This document shows, in pieces, positions 22,496 through 34,620 of a stretch of 64,000 bases of DNA. Location: the NCBI GenBank assembly GCA_009733775.1, contig WOGZ01000007.1, positions 124,001-188,000 on the forward strand, in the 5' to 3' direction. Source of the stretch: Alectoria sarmentosa. Taxonomy: Eukaryota > Ascomycota > Lecanoromycetes > Lecanorales > Parmeliaceae. Each line of letters begins with the position of its first letter. Within the stretch, counting starts at the first letter, position 1. Made by a program: the position numbers and the translations under genes. The notes under the pieces were generated by a model that had not been told where the DNA came from, searched no databases, and worked only from the letters and a program-made list of their open reading frames with translations.

Positions 22496-23934
22496 TCATA
22501 GCTTCGATAAACGACCGATGGTCTGCTGGAACTCCCGAGGCTTACCCGGCATCATGAAGCCGAATTTGTTCTGCTTGGAATCGGTCTTGGACTCCCACGA
22601 CCACTTCTTGACGAGTACATCTTTGAGCGTGCCAGAGATCGAGTCAACGACAAATTCTCCAAGGAGAGGCAAGAACTTCCACCCGTGTAGGGAACCTCCT
22701 GTAGCAAGGTGAAGATTATTGAACTTGGGATGAGGACAGATGAGGAATTCACGACTGGTGGTTTATCCAAGCCTGAAGCTTTGTTAATATGCCTTACTTC
22801 AACTCACACCAGTGATGAGAACATACCAGCAAAACTTTGTTTGCGCAAAGGGATGGTTGGCAAACTGTGGAAGAATTCTCCTCATCTCTTCACGGATGCT
22901 CTGTTCCATGTCGGCCGAGAGTGTCTGCGTTGGATCATCTAATTTGGTGAGTGGATATGAAGCCTGGAAGGTCTTCGTGAAGTCCTCAGGGTCCTTGAGC
23001 GTAGTAGTGTTGCGGAGACCGGTCGTTCTACGGAGGATTTTCAGATAGCCACCAAGAGGGGTTAAGACGTTGACACCGGTAACAAGGTTGGTAGGGCATG
23101 GAATGTCCTTGTATCTCTCGTATTCTTCTGACGAAAGTCTTATGTACGCAATACCGACAGCGTTTGCGTGCATTTGTTGATCAAGATTGACAAGACGACT
23201 TGACCATGCTCCCGTGGCAAGGATAGTCTTCTGTGCCCGCAGCTCTCGTCCATCCTCCAAAACAACACCGCCCACCGATGAATATGCATCATATAGAAGT
23301 CGATCTACCGGCGTACCAACGACGAAATCGATGTTATGCTTTTGGCAGCATCGTTCATAGTACACCTTGACCATACCTTCTGCATTTACAGTCGCACATC
23401 GTTTACTAGTCTAACCTTTCATCCACTTTCTTGGACCGGCGAGTTTGGAGTTCGGAGTAGGATCGCCATTCTTGCCGTGTAAATGACGGTAGACACTTTC
23501 TGGATCCTTCATTTCATTCCACCTTGCTGCAGGTTGCGTCTCCTTGATATTATCGAACATCTGCTCCCACAATGTGTTCATCTCCCCGTCCTGTCCATCG
23601 GTGCAGAAAGTAAAGCCACGTTCAAAATAATGTGGCTGCAATTCAGGGTCGTTCTTGATCAAGGCTTGTGCCTCATCAGCCAGTTTCTCGTAAACCTTGT
23701 CGACGTAGTCTATGTTGCCATCAACTCTGCTTGGTGAATTCCACAACTGAGGCTCTCACCTGGGCGGAGGATCTTGCTGGTATCAACACTTGTCCCATCT
23801 TGTACGGGAGGTGTGCAACGATCGATCACAGTGACCTTTGTTGAGGGATAGCGACGCACAATTGCCAATGCAGTCGACAAACCGAAAACTCCGGCATCGA
23901 CAATGATGATGTTATCAGGGAATTCACTTGACAT
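22496..23934 (-). pseudogene. FAD-dependent amine oxidase-like (DAO family) gene, damaged
   Basis: The parts resemble the DAO-type flavoenzymes that include fructosyl-amino-acid and sarcosine oxidases. They are an N-terminal Rossmann strand, SVDTSKILRP joined to DYVDKVYEKLADEAQ across a 50-bp intron, the FAD/substrate core LEDGRELRAQKTILATGAWS, and the C-terminal LHLATGGSLHGWKFLPLLGE. Three lesions are visible. The first glycine of the GxGxxG loop is Asp (VDAGVFG, codon at 23896-23898). An in-frame TAG at 23411-23413 breaks an otherwise readable run (WMKG, stop, TSKRCATVNAEGMVKVYYE); a 36-nt intron there would be too short. After the intron at the FCW codon, a TAA at 22763-22765 interrupts the segment before REFLICPHPK. 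If one stop is in fact spliced out the gene could still be partly alive, but the Asp change argues against FAD binding. Confidence 0.72.
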
Positions 23935-25505
23935 GGCGGAGAATGTTTGCGTTTCTCATACCACGGGGTTTTAGAAGATTACAAGCATGAGATATTTCAT
24001 CTACACGAATGAGTTGCCAGGTTATCCGCGATTCACACTGCGTCTCCACATTTAGGAATGGGAATTGAGCCCTGGCCCACCAAAAGTAGTCGATTCAGAA
24101 GTACAGTATGCAGACCATGAGAATAATCGGAAGTCGCCCCCAACTTCGTTAGCTTGCTCTAGCACTCTCCGTTGTCTCCTCCGCATTTCTCCAGCATCAG
24201 GTAAGCCCCTCCTTGCCCTCCACGCTCTATGCAGTCGACTGTTCGACGGTTCCCAAAGAATCGGACGCAGCCCCCGACATTCGGCTTCTCGTGTTTGATC
24301 GAACCATACACCAGTAGATTTTGTACGGTTCTCGGAGAGGCCTACCTGCCACATTAGATACAGCGCACATTCTCTTGAACTGACGGTAGCCTAATGCTTC
24401 GGCCGTAATGAGCTCTCAACCACCATTGGCGGCTAGGCTCCTCAAGACTGGCCATGGTCGGTGGATACCACGGCTCTAGGCCTAGCACTTTGTAGTCTCC
24501 AATTCCAGACACGCTGCGATACAAAGCAGACTTGGAGACCATATTCTCTCTAATGTCATCCTGATAGAGTGCCTCCCATCCGAGATCCAATTCATGCGCA
24601 AGATGTCAATACTTAAGTATTCTTTTACTCGAATAGTCATTAGAGGAGGCCCGGGTAGCGAAGGGAGGGAGATTCGTAGCTTCTCGAATAGAGGTCAAAT
24701 CATGTCGAACGAAGTCCGCGCGTATTAGTTGCAGAAAATTGTGCAAACTGGATTGCAAAAGCAGCTAATTCCGATACAACACGCAACGAACACACACATC
24801 CCTACTTGACCTCCGTACCGCTCCTGAAACCCAATCAGGAGCCTCGACGAGCGAGGTAGCGAGCGAGGAAGGAAGTCGTTGACCCGATATCATAGACTGA
24901 AGCTCCAATGGCGGCACCACACTACCAAATTTGCCATCATATGGCAGTGGTCTTGCCGTGCCCAGTGCGCGACAGGTTGAGTGGCAGAGATCGGAGCAGA
25001 GGAGAAGGAGACCAGAACGGCTTCGGGGCCCTTGGACTCAGGGTCATGGATATTTCATAGCCCGAATGCGATTCTTTGGCGAAGAGCGCGTGTAATTCTC
25101 ATAGATACATATGATAAGACCATGGATGGAAGATCATTCCTCACACGCTGTACGAGTATGATTACACAGATATGCAAAGGATTCACAGGTGGAGGGGAGA
25201 TGGAGAGGCTCCGAGGAGGACTAGTGGGATCGTTCAAGCACGTAGAAAAGATCGGCCGCACCTCCGCTGTTGATTCTTGTAAGCCATCGCAATCACTGAG
25301 TAGGTAGGGCCAGTCCCGGCCTCTCCATTTTTTGTCGCCCGAGAATGTATACCTGCGCCAAGCAAAACTCTTAGCGCCCTCTCCCTCTTCGCTAACATTG
25401 ATCAGGCAATTTAGGCGAATCCGCTCCACCACGATTCTTGCACAGCGAAAACACATCGACACCTGCACATCGAACCTTCCCAATCCACCCACACAAACCG
25501 CAACC
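23935..25505. other. Intergenic region; right end is the eL43 promoter
   Basis: About 1.6 kb. Minus-strand frames at 24052-24590 look like coding in places but match no family I know and lack a plausible start or partner exon. The last 150 bp hold the eL43 promoter and its palindromic motif. Confidence 0.45.
25370..25395. promoter_or_regulatory. Palindromic promoter motif CTTAGCG-n13-CGCTAA
   Basis: CTTAGCG at 25370-25376 and CGCTAA at 25390-25395, about 110-136 bp before the eL43 start. Both the motif and the spacing equal those at uS19m; flanks AACTCTTAGCGCC are also shared. Confidence 0.6.
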
Positions 25506-26125
25506 ATGACGAAGCGCACGAAGAGTAAGCCCCCCATCAACGCCTTCCCTCCCTTCTTCACTCCCCATCGCCAAATCGCTAACATGATACCCAGAGGTCG
25601 GCGTCACGGGAAAATACGGCACCAGGTCTCTCTCTCTCTCTCTACATACTTCCCATCCATCCATCCATCCATCCTCCCACCTATCCTTTACAACTTTCTC
25701 TTCCCCCCCCCCCCCCCCCCCAGCCGGACAGATCAAACTCTTCTAACGAGCGTACCGAATTCCAGATACGGCGCCTCCCTGCGCAAACAGGTCAAGAAGA
25801 TGGAAATCAGCCAACACGCCCGCTACATGTGCACCTTTTGCGGCAAGACGACGGTCAAGCGACACAGTGTCGGCATCTGGAGTTGCAGGAGCTGCAAGAA
25901 GACGGTGGCGGGTGGGGCGTGGACGGTTTCGTGGGTGGTCCTTTCTTTTCTTGACTTGATTTACGGGTCGTTTTGATCGCACGGGCTGGGGTGAAGGGGG
26001 CTGGAATTCGTGTTTGGAGCTTTGAGAGCGAAGGCTGATAAGGAGATGTGTCTGTCTACAGGACACCGGCTGCTGCGGCTACGAGGAGTACGATTCGGAG
26101 ATTGAGGGAGATTGCGGAGGTGTGA
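25506..26125 (+). CDS. Cytosolic large-subunit ribosomal protein eL43 (L37Ae)
   Basis: Four exons (25506-25524, 25595-25625, 25766-25930, 26062-26125) encode 92 residues, exactly the eL43 length. The protein starts MTKRTKKVGVTGKYGTRYGA and carries the zinc ribbon CTFC...CRSC (C-x2-C-x14-C-x2-C), as in KMEISQHARYMCTFCGKTTV and SVGIWSCRSCKKTVAGGAWT. It ends RRLREIAEV. It sits on the large subunit near the E site. Intron 2 (25626-25765) has an unusual GTCTCT donor and holds CT, CATC and C tracts. The palindromic motif upstream is shared with uS19m. Confidence 0.97.
25627..25721. repeat. Low-complexity tracts inside eL43 intron 2
   Basis: In order: a CT microsatellite near 25627-25642, about five copies of CATC near 25650-25674, and a run of 19 C at 25703-25721. 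The C run is likely to vary in length and to be error-prone in sequencing. Confidence 0.9.
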
Positions 26126-27584
26126 GGGGGACGATGGGGTTATGGGATGGGGAGGTTTGGTGGTAGTCATGAGATGTGGATGAGCATTGATGGAATTGGG
26201 CATTCGCTCGGGATAGAACACAATATCAAAGTTTCACCGGTGGTCCAATTGCTTCTGAATGGGCTTGTGACGAACGCTGTGTTGACCACTGGCCTATGAA
26301 TCTGAACCTGAGACTGAGGTCCGATGTGCCCACATGGCTATGAACAGCCCGATCTAGCAGACGACTTGTCTATGATGACAGCTTCACCATTGGCGTGAAA
26401 TTGGCCTGATAACACCTCCATCTCCATTTCTTGCACGAAGTGAAGCGCCATCTCGAGCTTCCAACCGCCCAAGCTCGACGAAATTTTGACCCCTCCAATT
26501 TAGCCTCAGGCATATATGCCACACAAGTAAACCCTCTGCTCCGAAACCCTCAACCCGCCACCCCAATTCTGCGGCAGCGTACGTCCCGGATGCAGTTCAA
26601 CGCGGACATCTGCAGAACACCCCTGCTCCCGGTTCGTCGACTCCCTGTAGCATGAAATCGCAATCGTAAATGGCCAGGATACAGTATAGGCCGCAAACGA
26701 TGCTGCAGTGGAGTCCCAGTGAGGACACTTTCGGCGCTGTGAGTCGGGCGGCATCTTTTATCTCGAAGGCAGATTTTACATTTGGAGACCCCAGCCAACT
26801 TTATATAGACGCCGCGCGCGTAGGGGAGAAAAGGAAGAGGGGGCGCCGGAAGAGGGCGCTACCTGTGGACCACTTCGTCACTGAGGTAGAGGTTTAGGTG
26901 AGAGGGGGGCGAGGGTCGAGCTCGATGGCTAGATCGTATTCCATGGCGACCTGGATCTAGATCGTAGCCCTTCCTGCAAGGTGTCAGTGCTAGAAAGCTC
27001 TAGAGAGAAGCTCAGGGAAGCGTACGGCGTTTGCTCAAGATATGTACTCGTGGGAGTTCTGAGCATTCTCAACAGCCTTTTCTCATAATACTTGCGACTC
27101 GATTGGAGGGCCGAGTATAGTGAATGATGGTTGGAGTCATATCGAGGCGGTGAGGTACTTTGCAGGCTCTTGGCCCTCGCGCCTTTGCTTGCGGGCCCGT
27201 TGGTCTTATGGGATGGGCCATGGCAGCAGATGGCTGTTGAACATTTGATACGGTGGCGGCCTGCAGTCCTCGTTGGAGCTCGGTGGCAACCACACTGATC
27301 GACTGCGCAGGTCCCGATCTCCAATTCTTCCGTTGAGTGAAGGTTCGCTTTCATCTTCCCCGAAATTCAGCAATCTGTTGCAGAATTCGGCGTGGATGAA
27401 CTTTGCAACCAAATCCCATTCTTGACAAAATGACTTGGCTTTGATTCTAATATCTACATCGATGAAGATAAGATATCACACCATATATTTACACCGCCAG
27501 AATACCTCTGCATCAAATGAGAAAATATTCCAATTCGCTCTTAGTGTTTGCTTCCACCAATTTTAAAGAGCCCCCTGCCATGCT
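26126..27584. other. Intergenic region, nothing recognised
   Basis: About 1.5 kb between convergent genes. Open frames at 26670-26897 (+) and 26929-27354 (-) are below what I can support as genes. Confidence 0.45.
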
Positions 27585-28746
27585 TCACTTGCTGGTGTCC
27601 ACGACATAACGGCCAGCAATCTTGCCTTCGTGCATCATTTCGTAGACTTTGTTGAGCTCGCTCATGCCAACAACCTTGAATGGTGCATTGATGAGGCCGC
27701 GGCGGTAAAAGTCAATGGCCTCACTGGTGTCCTTGCGGTTTCCAACGTAGGATCCCTTGATCGTCTTCATACCAGCGACAGTCTCGAAGACTGGTGCGCG
27801 AAGGTATGCACCCGCTGGTAGACCAATAGCAATGAGAGTCCCGCGAGGTCGGAGGTACTCAGTGGCTTGCTGGAATGGCTTCTCGTTGACAGCCACCAAG
27901 AGGACTGCGTGAGGCCCCAGGCCATCCTCGGTAGCAGCTTGCACATCTTTCACGACGTTGGAAGATTTGGCAAAGTCGATGAAGGATTCGGCACCGAGCT
28001 TCTTGACCATCGCGGCCTTCTCGTCGCCAGTGTCGATACCAATGACCTGGAGACCCATAGCCTTGGCAAACTGGCAGGCGATAGAACCAAGACCTCCTCC
28101 GGCGCCAACAATAGCCACCGTCTGCCCAGGGCGAGCGTTCGACTCCTTCAATCCCTTGTAGACAGTAATACCTGCGCAGAGAATAGGAGCGATGGCATCA
28201 AGGGGAACATCTTTGGGTATCCTTGCAACATGTGCAGCTTTAGCAATGGCGTACTGTTGGAAGGTTCCGTCGACGGTGTAGCCGGAGAGAGTGGCTTTGC
28301 CGCAGAGAGGTTCGTCCCCTGTCTGGCAGAAGTCACAGGCCAAGCAAGAGCCATTCAGCCACTGTAGTTGCATTTCAGCTTCGTGATTGGTTATCTGTAG
28401 CGCGTGAATTTTACCTTGACACCAGCGTGATCACCAATTTCAACGTCCTGAACCAATTCACCCTTTGCAACAATGACACCAGCACCTTCGTGACCTCCAA
28501 CCAGCGGAAGCTTTCTTTCTAATGGCCAGTCTCCGTTGACGGCATGTAGATCAGTGTGGCAAACACCAGAGTATTTTATGTTGACTAGGACTTCATCTGG
28601 GCCTGGCTTCTGGACTGGGATGTTGTCAGCTCTCTGGTCAGGTCAAAGCAGTTTCGAGCCCCACCTGGAATCTGCTTGTAGTCGACAGGTCCTCCAGTCT
28701 TCTCAATGACCTGAGCCCATTGCTTTTCTGGGATATCGTGAGACAT
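27585..28746 (-). CDS. Zinc-containing alcohol dehydrogenase (Adh1 type)
   Basis: 352 residues from three exons (28746-28665, 28614-28415, 28361-27585). It catalyses NAD-dependent interconversion of alcohols and aldehydes, typically ethanol/acetaldehyde in the cytosol. The catalytic zinc ligands are seen as GVCHTD and GHEGAG plus the Cys in ILCAGITVYKG. The structural zinc loop CLACDFCQTGDEPLC has all four cysteines. The nucleotide fold is GAGGGLGS, followed by the acidic residue in GIDTGDEKAA that fits NAD preference. The C-terminus is GRYVVDTSK. Sequence and length fit the tetrameric fungal ADH1 group. An upstream in-frame ATG near 28923 would add a tail unlike the family, so the start at MSHDIPEKQW is chosen. 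Confidence 0.95.
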
Positions 28747-30893
28747 TGTACAGGTATGCAGTCGTTGGGATGAAATAAACTTTGCAGATGGTATTCGTTG
28801 GTTGAGGTATTGGAAATTACAGAGTATGTGCTTTAGTAAAGGAGACGTCCGAAGGTGCTGATACGGAGCCATTTGTCTTATATGCAGTCTGAATTCAACA
28901 TGACTGGTGTCAATCAACCCCACATTGACATTGGAGGAGGGGCTCGAGGGCCAGAGAGTTTCCGGACAACATTGACGTTGGCTCCCGGGACTTCATCGTC
29001 GATTCGTGGAGACAAGACATGGTGTCCGTTGCACCGAAGTCGATCAGGGCAAAAGGCGACCACTTCTACCCAGACTCGATAGACACGTGAGACAGGAAGA
29101 AGGGTCTCGTTCAAATGCTTGAAGGGTCCGTCTGAATCACGTCTCTGGGAGATGGTCAGATAGTAAGGGTGTACTACCATCATTATTATTGGCGTGTAGA
29201 GGCGGGGGCCGGCGTGTCTGCATCTTGCTGCCCCGCTAACGGTGATAGAATGACAGAAGCGACATGACGAAAAGAAACCACGTCGTTCGACTGGGAGGAT
29301 TGCAGAGTTGCAGGTCCAGGCTTGACAGAAGACTTTGCCTATGCGGATCAGCCTCCTAGGGATCAAGTTCCTGTCGGCGTGGCTTGGCAGTCTCCATCTT
29401 ATTTGCCCTCACAGTCAAAGTCACGATGCGGGCTGGAGGGAACGTTGAATTGCGGGGATATGTAGCTGCGCTCTAGCCCCTGCTTCTCGCCAAATTTAGG
29501 GTCTCATTTTTTGGGTCCGCAACAAAGTCAAAGTCTCTCGGTCTCCCGGAAGCTCCTGACGCTGAACATCGCGGACGAGCGCGAGGCTTGCCTTGCTGCA
29601 AGATCCTGTCTGTGCGTTTAAGAAATCTTTCTCAGTTCTAGCTGCGTAAGCCAGTTCCTAGCTCCGGTGCCTATGCCTGCTTGACTCGAGATCGGTAGAT
29701 CACGATCGTAGATGGACGCCCAAGCCCTCGTGCTTCTTGGCTCTTGGCCGACTCCTACGGTCGAGGGGGAAAGCCTAAGGTACATCGTCGGCGAGATGGC
29801 ACAGTCGTTGCATCCTCAGCTTCTCCTATACATCTCTCCTGGTCTTGAGCCTGCTTCTGCCGGAAGCAGGCAAAGGGGAAATAGGTAAACAGATACCTGC
29901 TGCATTGGCTATCAGCGGTTGATGGGATAGGAAGTCGAGACTTTAAAGTCTATACTTGCTTGCTTGTCATTCAGGCTTCGTATTTCTGCACTCCGCTCAG
30001 TCTCCTTCCGCGCCTTGTGCCTTGTTCTCGCTCTTCAGGCGCAGCATGTATGTTAAACAGCATGTAGATAAGGGACATGCTTTCCGCATTTGAATAGCAG
30101 GTGGATGCAGATCAGTGAGTACCGCGAGGTGTACGATACTTATGTATAAAGCAAAGCTCCCGTTTGATTAGAGGTGTTAAAGTTGGCTGTTCGGCCCCAA
30201 ATCATTCTTGTCTCGAAGGACATTACTGGATTCATCATTATAGCAGTGACACTCAAAATTGACTACTACATAACTACTCTCTATGGCTTACTTCTTCAAC
30301 CAAGGCACGACGTAATGTAACACGTATGTAAGAACCTTGTATTACTTGTTGCCTATGAAAACTGCTCTAGTGCATCATATGAGAAAACGCCACGACGAAT
30401 AATTGTGGCCGGTGCCCGAGTCAGCTACAGATCTCGCTTGAGGCACCAGTGCCTCTCCTCCATCTTTGCCTGCCATCAAGACCGGTGTGATGTGCGAGCG
30501 GGATTGTCGAGATATTTTGAAGCTTGAAAACAATCAGATAGCTAGCCGGTTATGGGTCATGACTGATACTGCCACTTCCGACCAATTGATGTTTTCCTCG
30601 GAGCCCGTGCCATGTGCAGGGAAGAATCGGTAAGTAAGATATGCTATGCGTCATGAGTGAAGCTGGATTAATGGAAAGTGTATTGATACTGTGGAAAGGA
30701 GCCTGTCCGACATCGAAAATGGTGTGAGGTGAAGAGTCGACAAATATGAGGACCCATGGTGACCTGAAGATCCGATGACGCGAGGTTGCTCTGGTGCAAG
30801 AAGAAGAAGTATTGTGAACTGTGACCGAGATGAAGTAAGACAAGTATGCTGTGAGTGCTGAATGAGACTCCGAACGGTTTTGTCTGAGAAGCT
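28747..30893. other. Intergenic region, nothing recognised
   Basis: About 2.1 kb. It contains the ADH promoter at the left and the downstream flank of the next gene at the right. No coding, tRNA or repeat signal I can support. Confidence 0.45.
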
Positions 30894-32885
30894 TCACAAG
30901 CGTACGAGGGCATCAGGCTGGTAAGCGTTCAAAGGAGAGCCGTAGCCACGGCCCATGAGCCGATTGACGGCGATGGACTTGTACTGCCAGTTGATATTAG
31001 GACGGAAACCCCAAGCGTTGTTCATGAGCTCCGAGTACTTGAGCAAGACACGAGTTTCAGCGATCAGTTGACGGTTGTTGTGGGCCTGCTTGGCACCCAT
31101 GGACTCCCAGGTGACGCCGTTGCTACCGAACCGAGGCGCAGGGATCGGCAAGCCACGAAGACGATTGACAATGGCGAAGGGACCGTATTGGTTCCAGAGA
31201 GTCTGCTTGACGTAGTACGGCGTCGATGGGAACGTGTATTCCGGAAAGTTTATGGTACCATTGGCGTTGGTGGTTGCTGTCAGGACGCGAGGAGACATGC
31301 GAGGCAGGCAGAAGTAACGCTGGAACAAACCCCAAGCCTTCAGGACAACAAAGAGGATGCTTCGGAGACGAGGAGAGAACTCGTCCTCATACCTTCAGAG
31401 ATATCAGTTCGTATTCAGTAGGACTAGACCAAGGAGGAGGTGACTTGCCCATTACAACGACGTACATCCTCGTCCAAGACAGCGACAATGCAGTATCGAG
31501 TGGCAGACTTGAGGAAACCGGGGATCGAGAACAAGATGGCATCCATTATGGAATCGGAGAACATGATATTGAAGTGGCTGAATTTTTGTTCCTTGGCCTC
31601 AAAAGTCTGTGAGAATCATTTTAGCCAATCCTTTGGTGATGGAGTGCATGTTGTCAAATGCCCTACCTGACGGAAATCTTCCAGCTCAATCAATGTGTTG
31701 GGGACCCATTTGCAGCCCAACATGACCGACATCTCGCGCCAATAGATGAACATGGCGTGGACCTCGAAGTTCTGAAGCTTGCGCCAGCCGATAAGATTGA
31801 TCCATTGAACAGGGCCAGCCATCCACATCCTTCAACGAGACATTGGGTCAGCAGCCACACTTGTTTATCAAATCAGGGGCTAGGATGGCTTACCAGGACA
31901 GCCATAGAACGGTGTCGCTATTGATCTGGCCAGCATACAAGCTATGATGCTCATTGATACGCGCGATGGATAGGGCATTCTCTCTGGAATGCAAGGGCTG
32001 AACCTGCATCTGAGTCATGAGAGATACGGTATGTTGTTGTCTACCATGGCTGATCAACACGTCCGTGTTCGTGAAGTGGCCAGAATTGACGATGACCTTG
32101 GACAGACAGGGCGCAGTTGCAGTCTGTAAGGCCAAGTGTCAGCCGAGCTTTGATTGGTAGGAAGACGATAAGATGTGCAGATGCATGGGTGAGATCCCCG
32201 GAAGTATGCATGATCTCGGCGAGAGCGAGATCGGGCAAGAAAGGAGAAGCTCGGATAACAAGAGCAGAGCGAAAGAGGAAACCCCCTCGGGTAACACTCC
32301 GGACCCGAGATGCAATTGGAGAATTATGAGCGTCATCAATCAAGAGTATACAGTGATAGCCAGACATGACGGAGGACAGAAAGATCAAGCGAAGGCGGGT
32401 GATGGCGAGCAAGGAGAAGGATGACGATGGTGAATGCAACGATCTCGAGGAATTCCAAATAAGCTCGCACGGAAGACAGGGACAAGCGAAAGCTGATGGA
32501 TGCGAGTGAGGGGAAAGGAGCCATGAGCTAAGTAGTAAGCACGTACCTTGAAGAATTGGGAGATCCAACCAAATTCGAAGACGAAGGGGGACTCCCATTC
32601 GGCGATGTTTTTCAGTACAGCCTGCGACTGGTCGGGTGTCATGGCCTTGTAGGATTTGAGGTCATCCGTGAAGCCATATTGTTTCTTGATCATGTTGACG
32701 CGCTGGTAGCGGAAGTGACGGACGATGAGCATGTAAGATGGGAGCACGAAGCAAAGAAAGGTGACCCAGAACTGAGTGTTGTTCATGCATGCCAGGATAG
32801 AAGGAAGGATGGTTTGAGAGATGAAGAGGACCGGGATAGTAGCCATCAAGGCCACCTCGCGGATCAAAGCCATAGGCCCCTCCAT
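30894..32885 (-). CDS. mpaB-like DUF2236 family (ER-bound/rubber-type oxygenase fold) protein
   Basis: Five exons (32885-32547, 32123-31894, 31829-31667, 31606-31449, 31392-30894) give 462 residues in frame. The N-terminus has a membrane anchor at about residues 7-55 (ALMATIPVLFISQTILPSIL, then FWVTFLCFVLPSYMLIV). Next comes the conserved YGFTDDLKSYKAMTPDQSQA block and SRENALSIARINEHHSLY, where family histidines/arginines bind haem in characterised relatives. Relatives include MpaB of the mycophenolic acid pathway, which cleaves a farnesyl chain at the ER. Substrate here is unknown and no secondary-metabolism genes lie nearby. Intron 1 is long (423 bp). Intron 4 (31393-31448) appears to use a GC donor (GCAAGT); a GT donor nearby breaks the frame. 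Confidence 0.82.
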
Positions 32886-34269
32886 GTTTTCTTGAGTCTA
32901 GGTGACTTGACAGGAATGTGTTTCGAGTAAAAGACAGTGTTTCAGAGCAAAAGAGAGGAAAGTGGACTGTGTTCTTGTTGCTGGAGACAGCTCGGTCAAC
33001 AGCAACGAGATGGATGATGGTAGTGGGTGTTGAGGATGATGAGGTGGAGGATGGAAGGAAGAGGAAGTGAGTCACAGTGATCTGGAAGGTATTTTTCTGC
33101 CTAGTACCGCTGACCAAGCGATCTAGCCTGGTTGTCCGCGGCGATGAGGTTGTTGATGATTTTCGTTTACTTCTTGAGTAACGGCCGGAGAGTATGTTTT
33201 CGGCTATCTAAAGGATTTTGGCCAAGTTGAAGCCTTCCCAAGTATGCACAACCGACGGCCAATGATATAAGGGAGCTTGTGAATTCCAGTCTGCAAGCTT
33301 ATGTTTCTTCATGTAGCTTTGACAGCTGCCATTGGTGTACACTAAAGCAGAGTGATTTCAAAACGTCCTATTGGCTGTGGTGTGCACCGGCTATGTCACA
33401 GACTATGGCTCTCTGCATTGGTCACACTCAAGGCAGTATATGCTAGACAGCGTGATCACGGGAAGTATCAAATTTGCAGTAGGAGCATAGACTTGGATTG
33501 ACTGGAGTACAAGTGGCTGTTTCTCCAATCCCCAGAATCTCAGTGCTTCTCATGCAGGCGGAAAAGAATACCCGAGCCATTTGAATAGCTAGAAGCGACG
33601 GGTGTACAGATCCATCTATTTCTCCGAAAGCTCAGCAGAAACTCCCCGGGTTGCGTTCTCATACTTATCGTCTCCAGCGATCATTGTCCGATGTCCTTGC
33701 TCTATTGCAGGCATGAATTTGGGTGTCAGATATCAGTTCTCGATCATTGACTTAGATGTGTGGTAGGTGTATTGATCTCTTTTCTTACTTCAGTTGTTTC
33801 CTGCGTTAAGTTTGTTCGCGACACTGATCAAGGGAACCGAGAGGCTTTCTCTGAAACGCCAGGGAGAGATGAGCCATCAACGAGTCCTTGGAATAACATG
33901 GTGATCTTGTTCGGCGGTTGATTCAGCGCGCATTGTTACTGATGGGTTGAGAATGAGGGCTTTTGTTTAGACATTGAGAGACTGGGAGAAGTGATAAGTG
34001 GTTTGCTCGAGTGAGTGATGGGTTCGGGTGCCTCTCTAATCCCAGACCCTGCGTAAAGAATCGGAAGCCGACCAATTCATCGGGAAGCTGCAGAGCTCCA
34101 GGCATTCTTGACGAACCAATGTCCAATTTGCCCGACATTTGCAGTGGCAATCAGACACTGCTGATGCAGCAATGGAGATAAGTATGATCCACTCGGCGCT
34201 TATTACCAAGCTGAGGCAAGTGTGATATTTGCATGCTCGGAGACAGGTGCGTCAGCCTTCAAGTATGCT

Positions 34270-34308
34270 ATATCCATATGCCATATCCATATGCCATATC
34301 CATATGCC
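34270..34308. repeat. Tandem repeat, three 13-bp units ATATCCATATGCC
   Basis: Three perfect head-to-tail copies. Confidence 0.95.
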
Positions 34309-34319
34309 AGCCTTGATGA

Positions 34320-34620
34320 AGTACGGTACGTAGGTAGTAGGTACTCTACCTCGGTACTACTACCTAGGCGCAAGCTCTAAGTACTTTAGGCTTGGGACAG
34401 ATCGCCAAGCATCAAGCAAAGCATCAAGCATGAGTGCATCAAGCATCAAGCATTGACGGCAGTCCCGCGCCTAGCAGCCTAGTGCACGGATTGAGTTCAG
34501 AGAGTGTGGAGAGACAGAGAGACAGAGACTAGATTCTTCTACCAGCTGACCAGTGCTCGGTACTAAGGTAGGTCCCTTACCACACCTAACTTACCTACCT
34601 TACCTACTTCAGTAGGTAAC
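34320..34620. repeat. TACCT/AGGTA-rich low-complexity stretch
   Basis: Clusters of GTAGGTAGTAGG, CTACCTCGG and TTACCTACCTTACCTA at both ends of this interval. Such tracts are common in intergenic DNA of filamentous ascomycetes. Confidence 0.6.
34402..34453. repeat. Irregular GCATCAA repeats
   Basis: Five copies of GCATCAAGCA-like units in about 50 bp, with small spacers. Confidence 0.8.

Noticed and set aside
23377..23412. A 36-nt intron that would remove the TAG in the FAD gene
   Set aside because: Below the usual minimum intron size, and the sequence read straight through fits the family on both sides of the stop.
24052..24590. Two minus-strand frames in tandem that might be exons
   Set aside because: No plausible splice join or protein family; not enough to call a gene or a transposon relic.
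26929..27354. 141-codon minus-strand frame
   Set aside because: No recognisable domain, no conserved start context and biased Arg/Ser composition.
32031..32066. A possible 35-41 nt intron in exon 2 of the mpaB-like gene (GTAGAC to CTCAG)
   Set aside because: Too short for a fungal intron and removing it breaks the frame, which closes without it.
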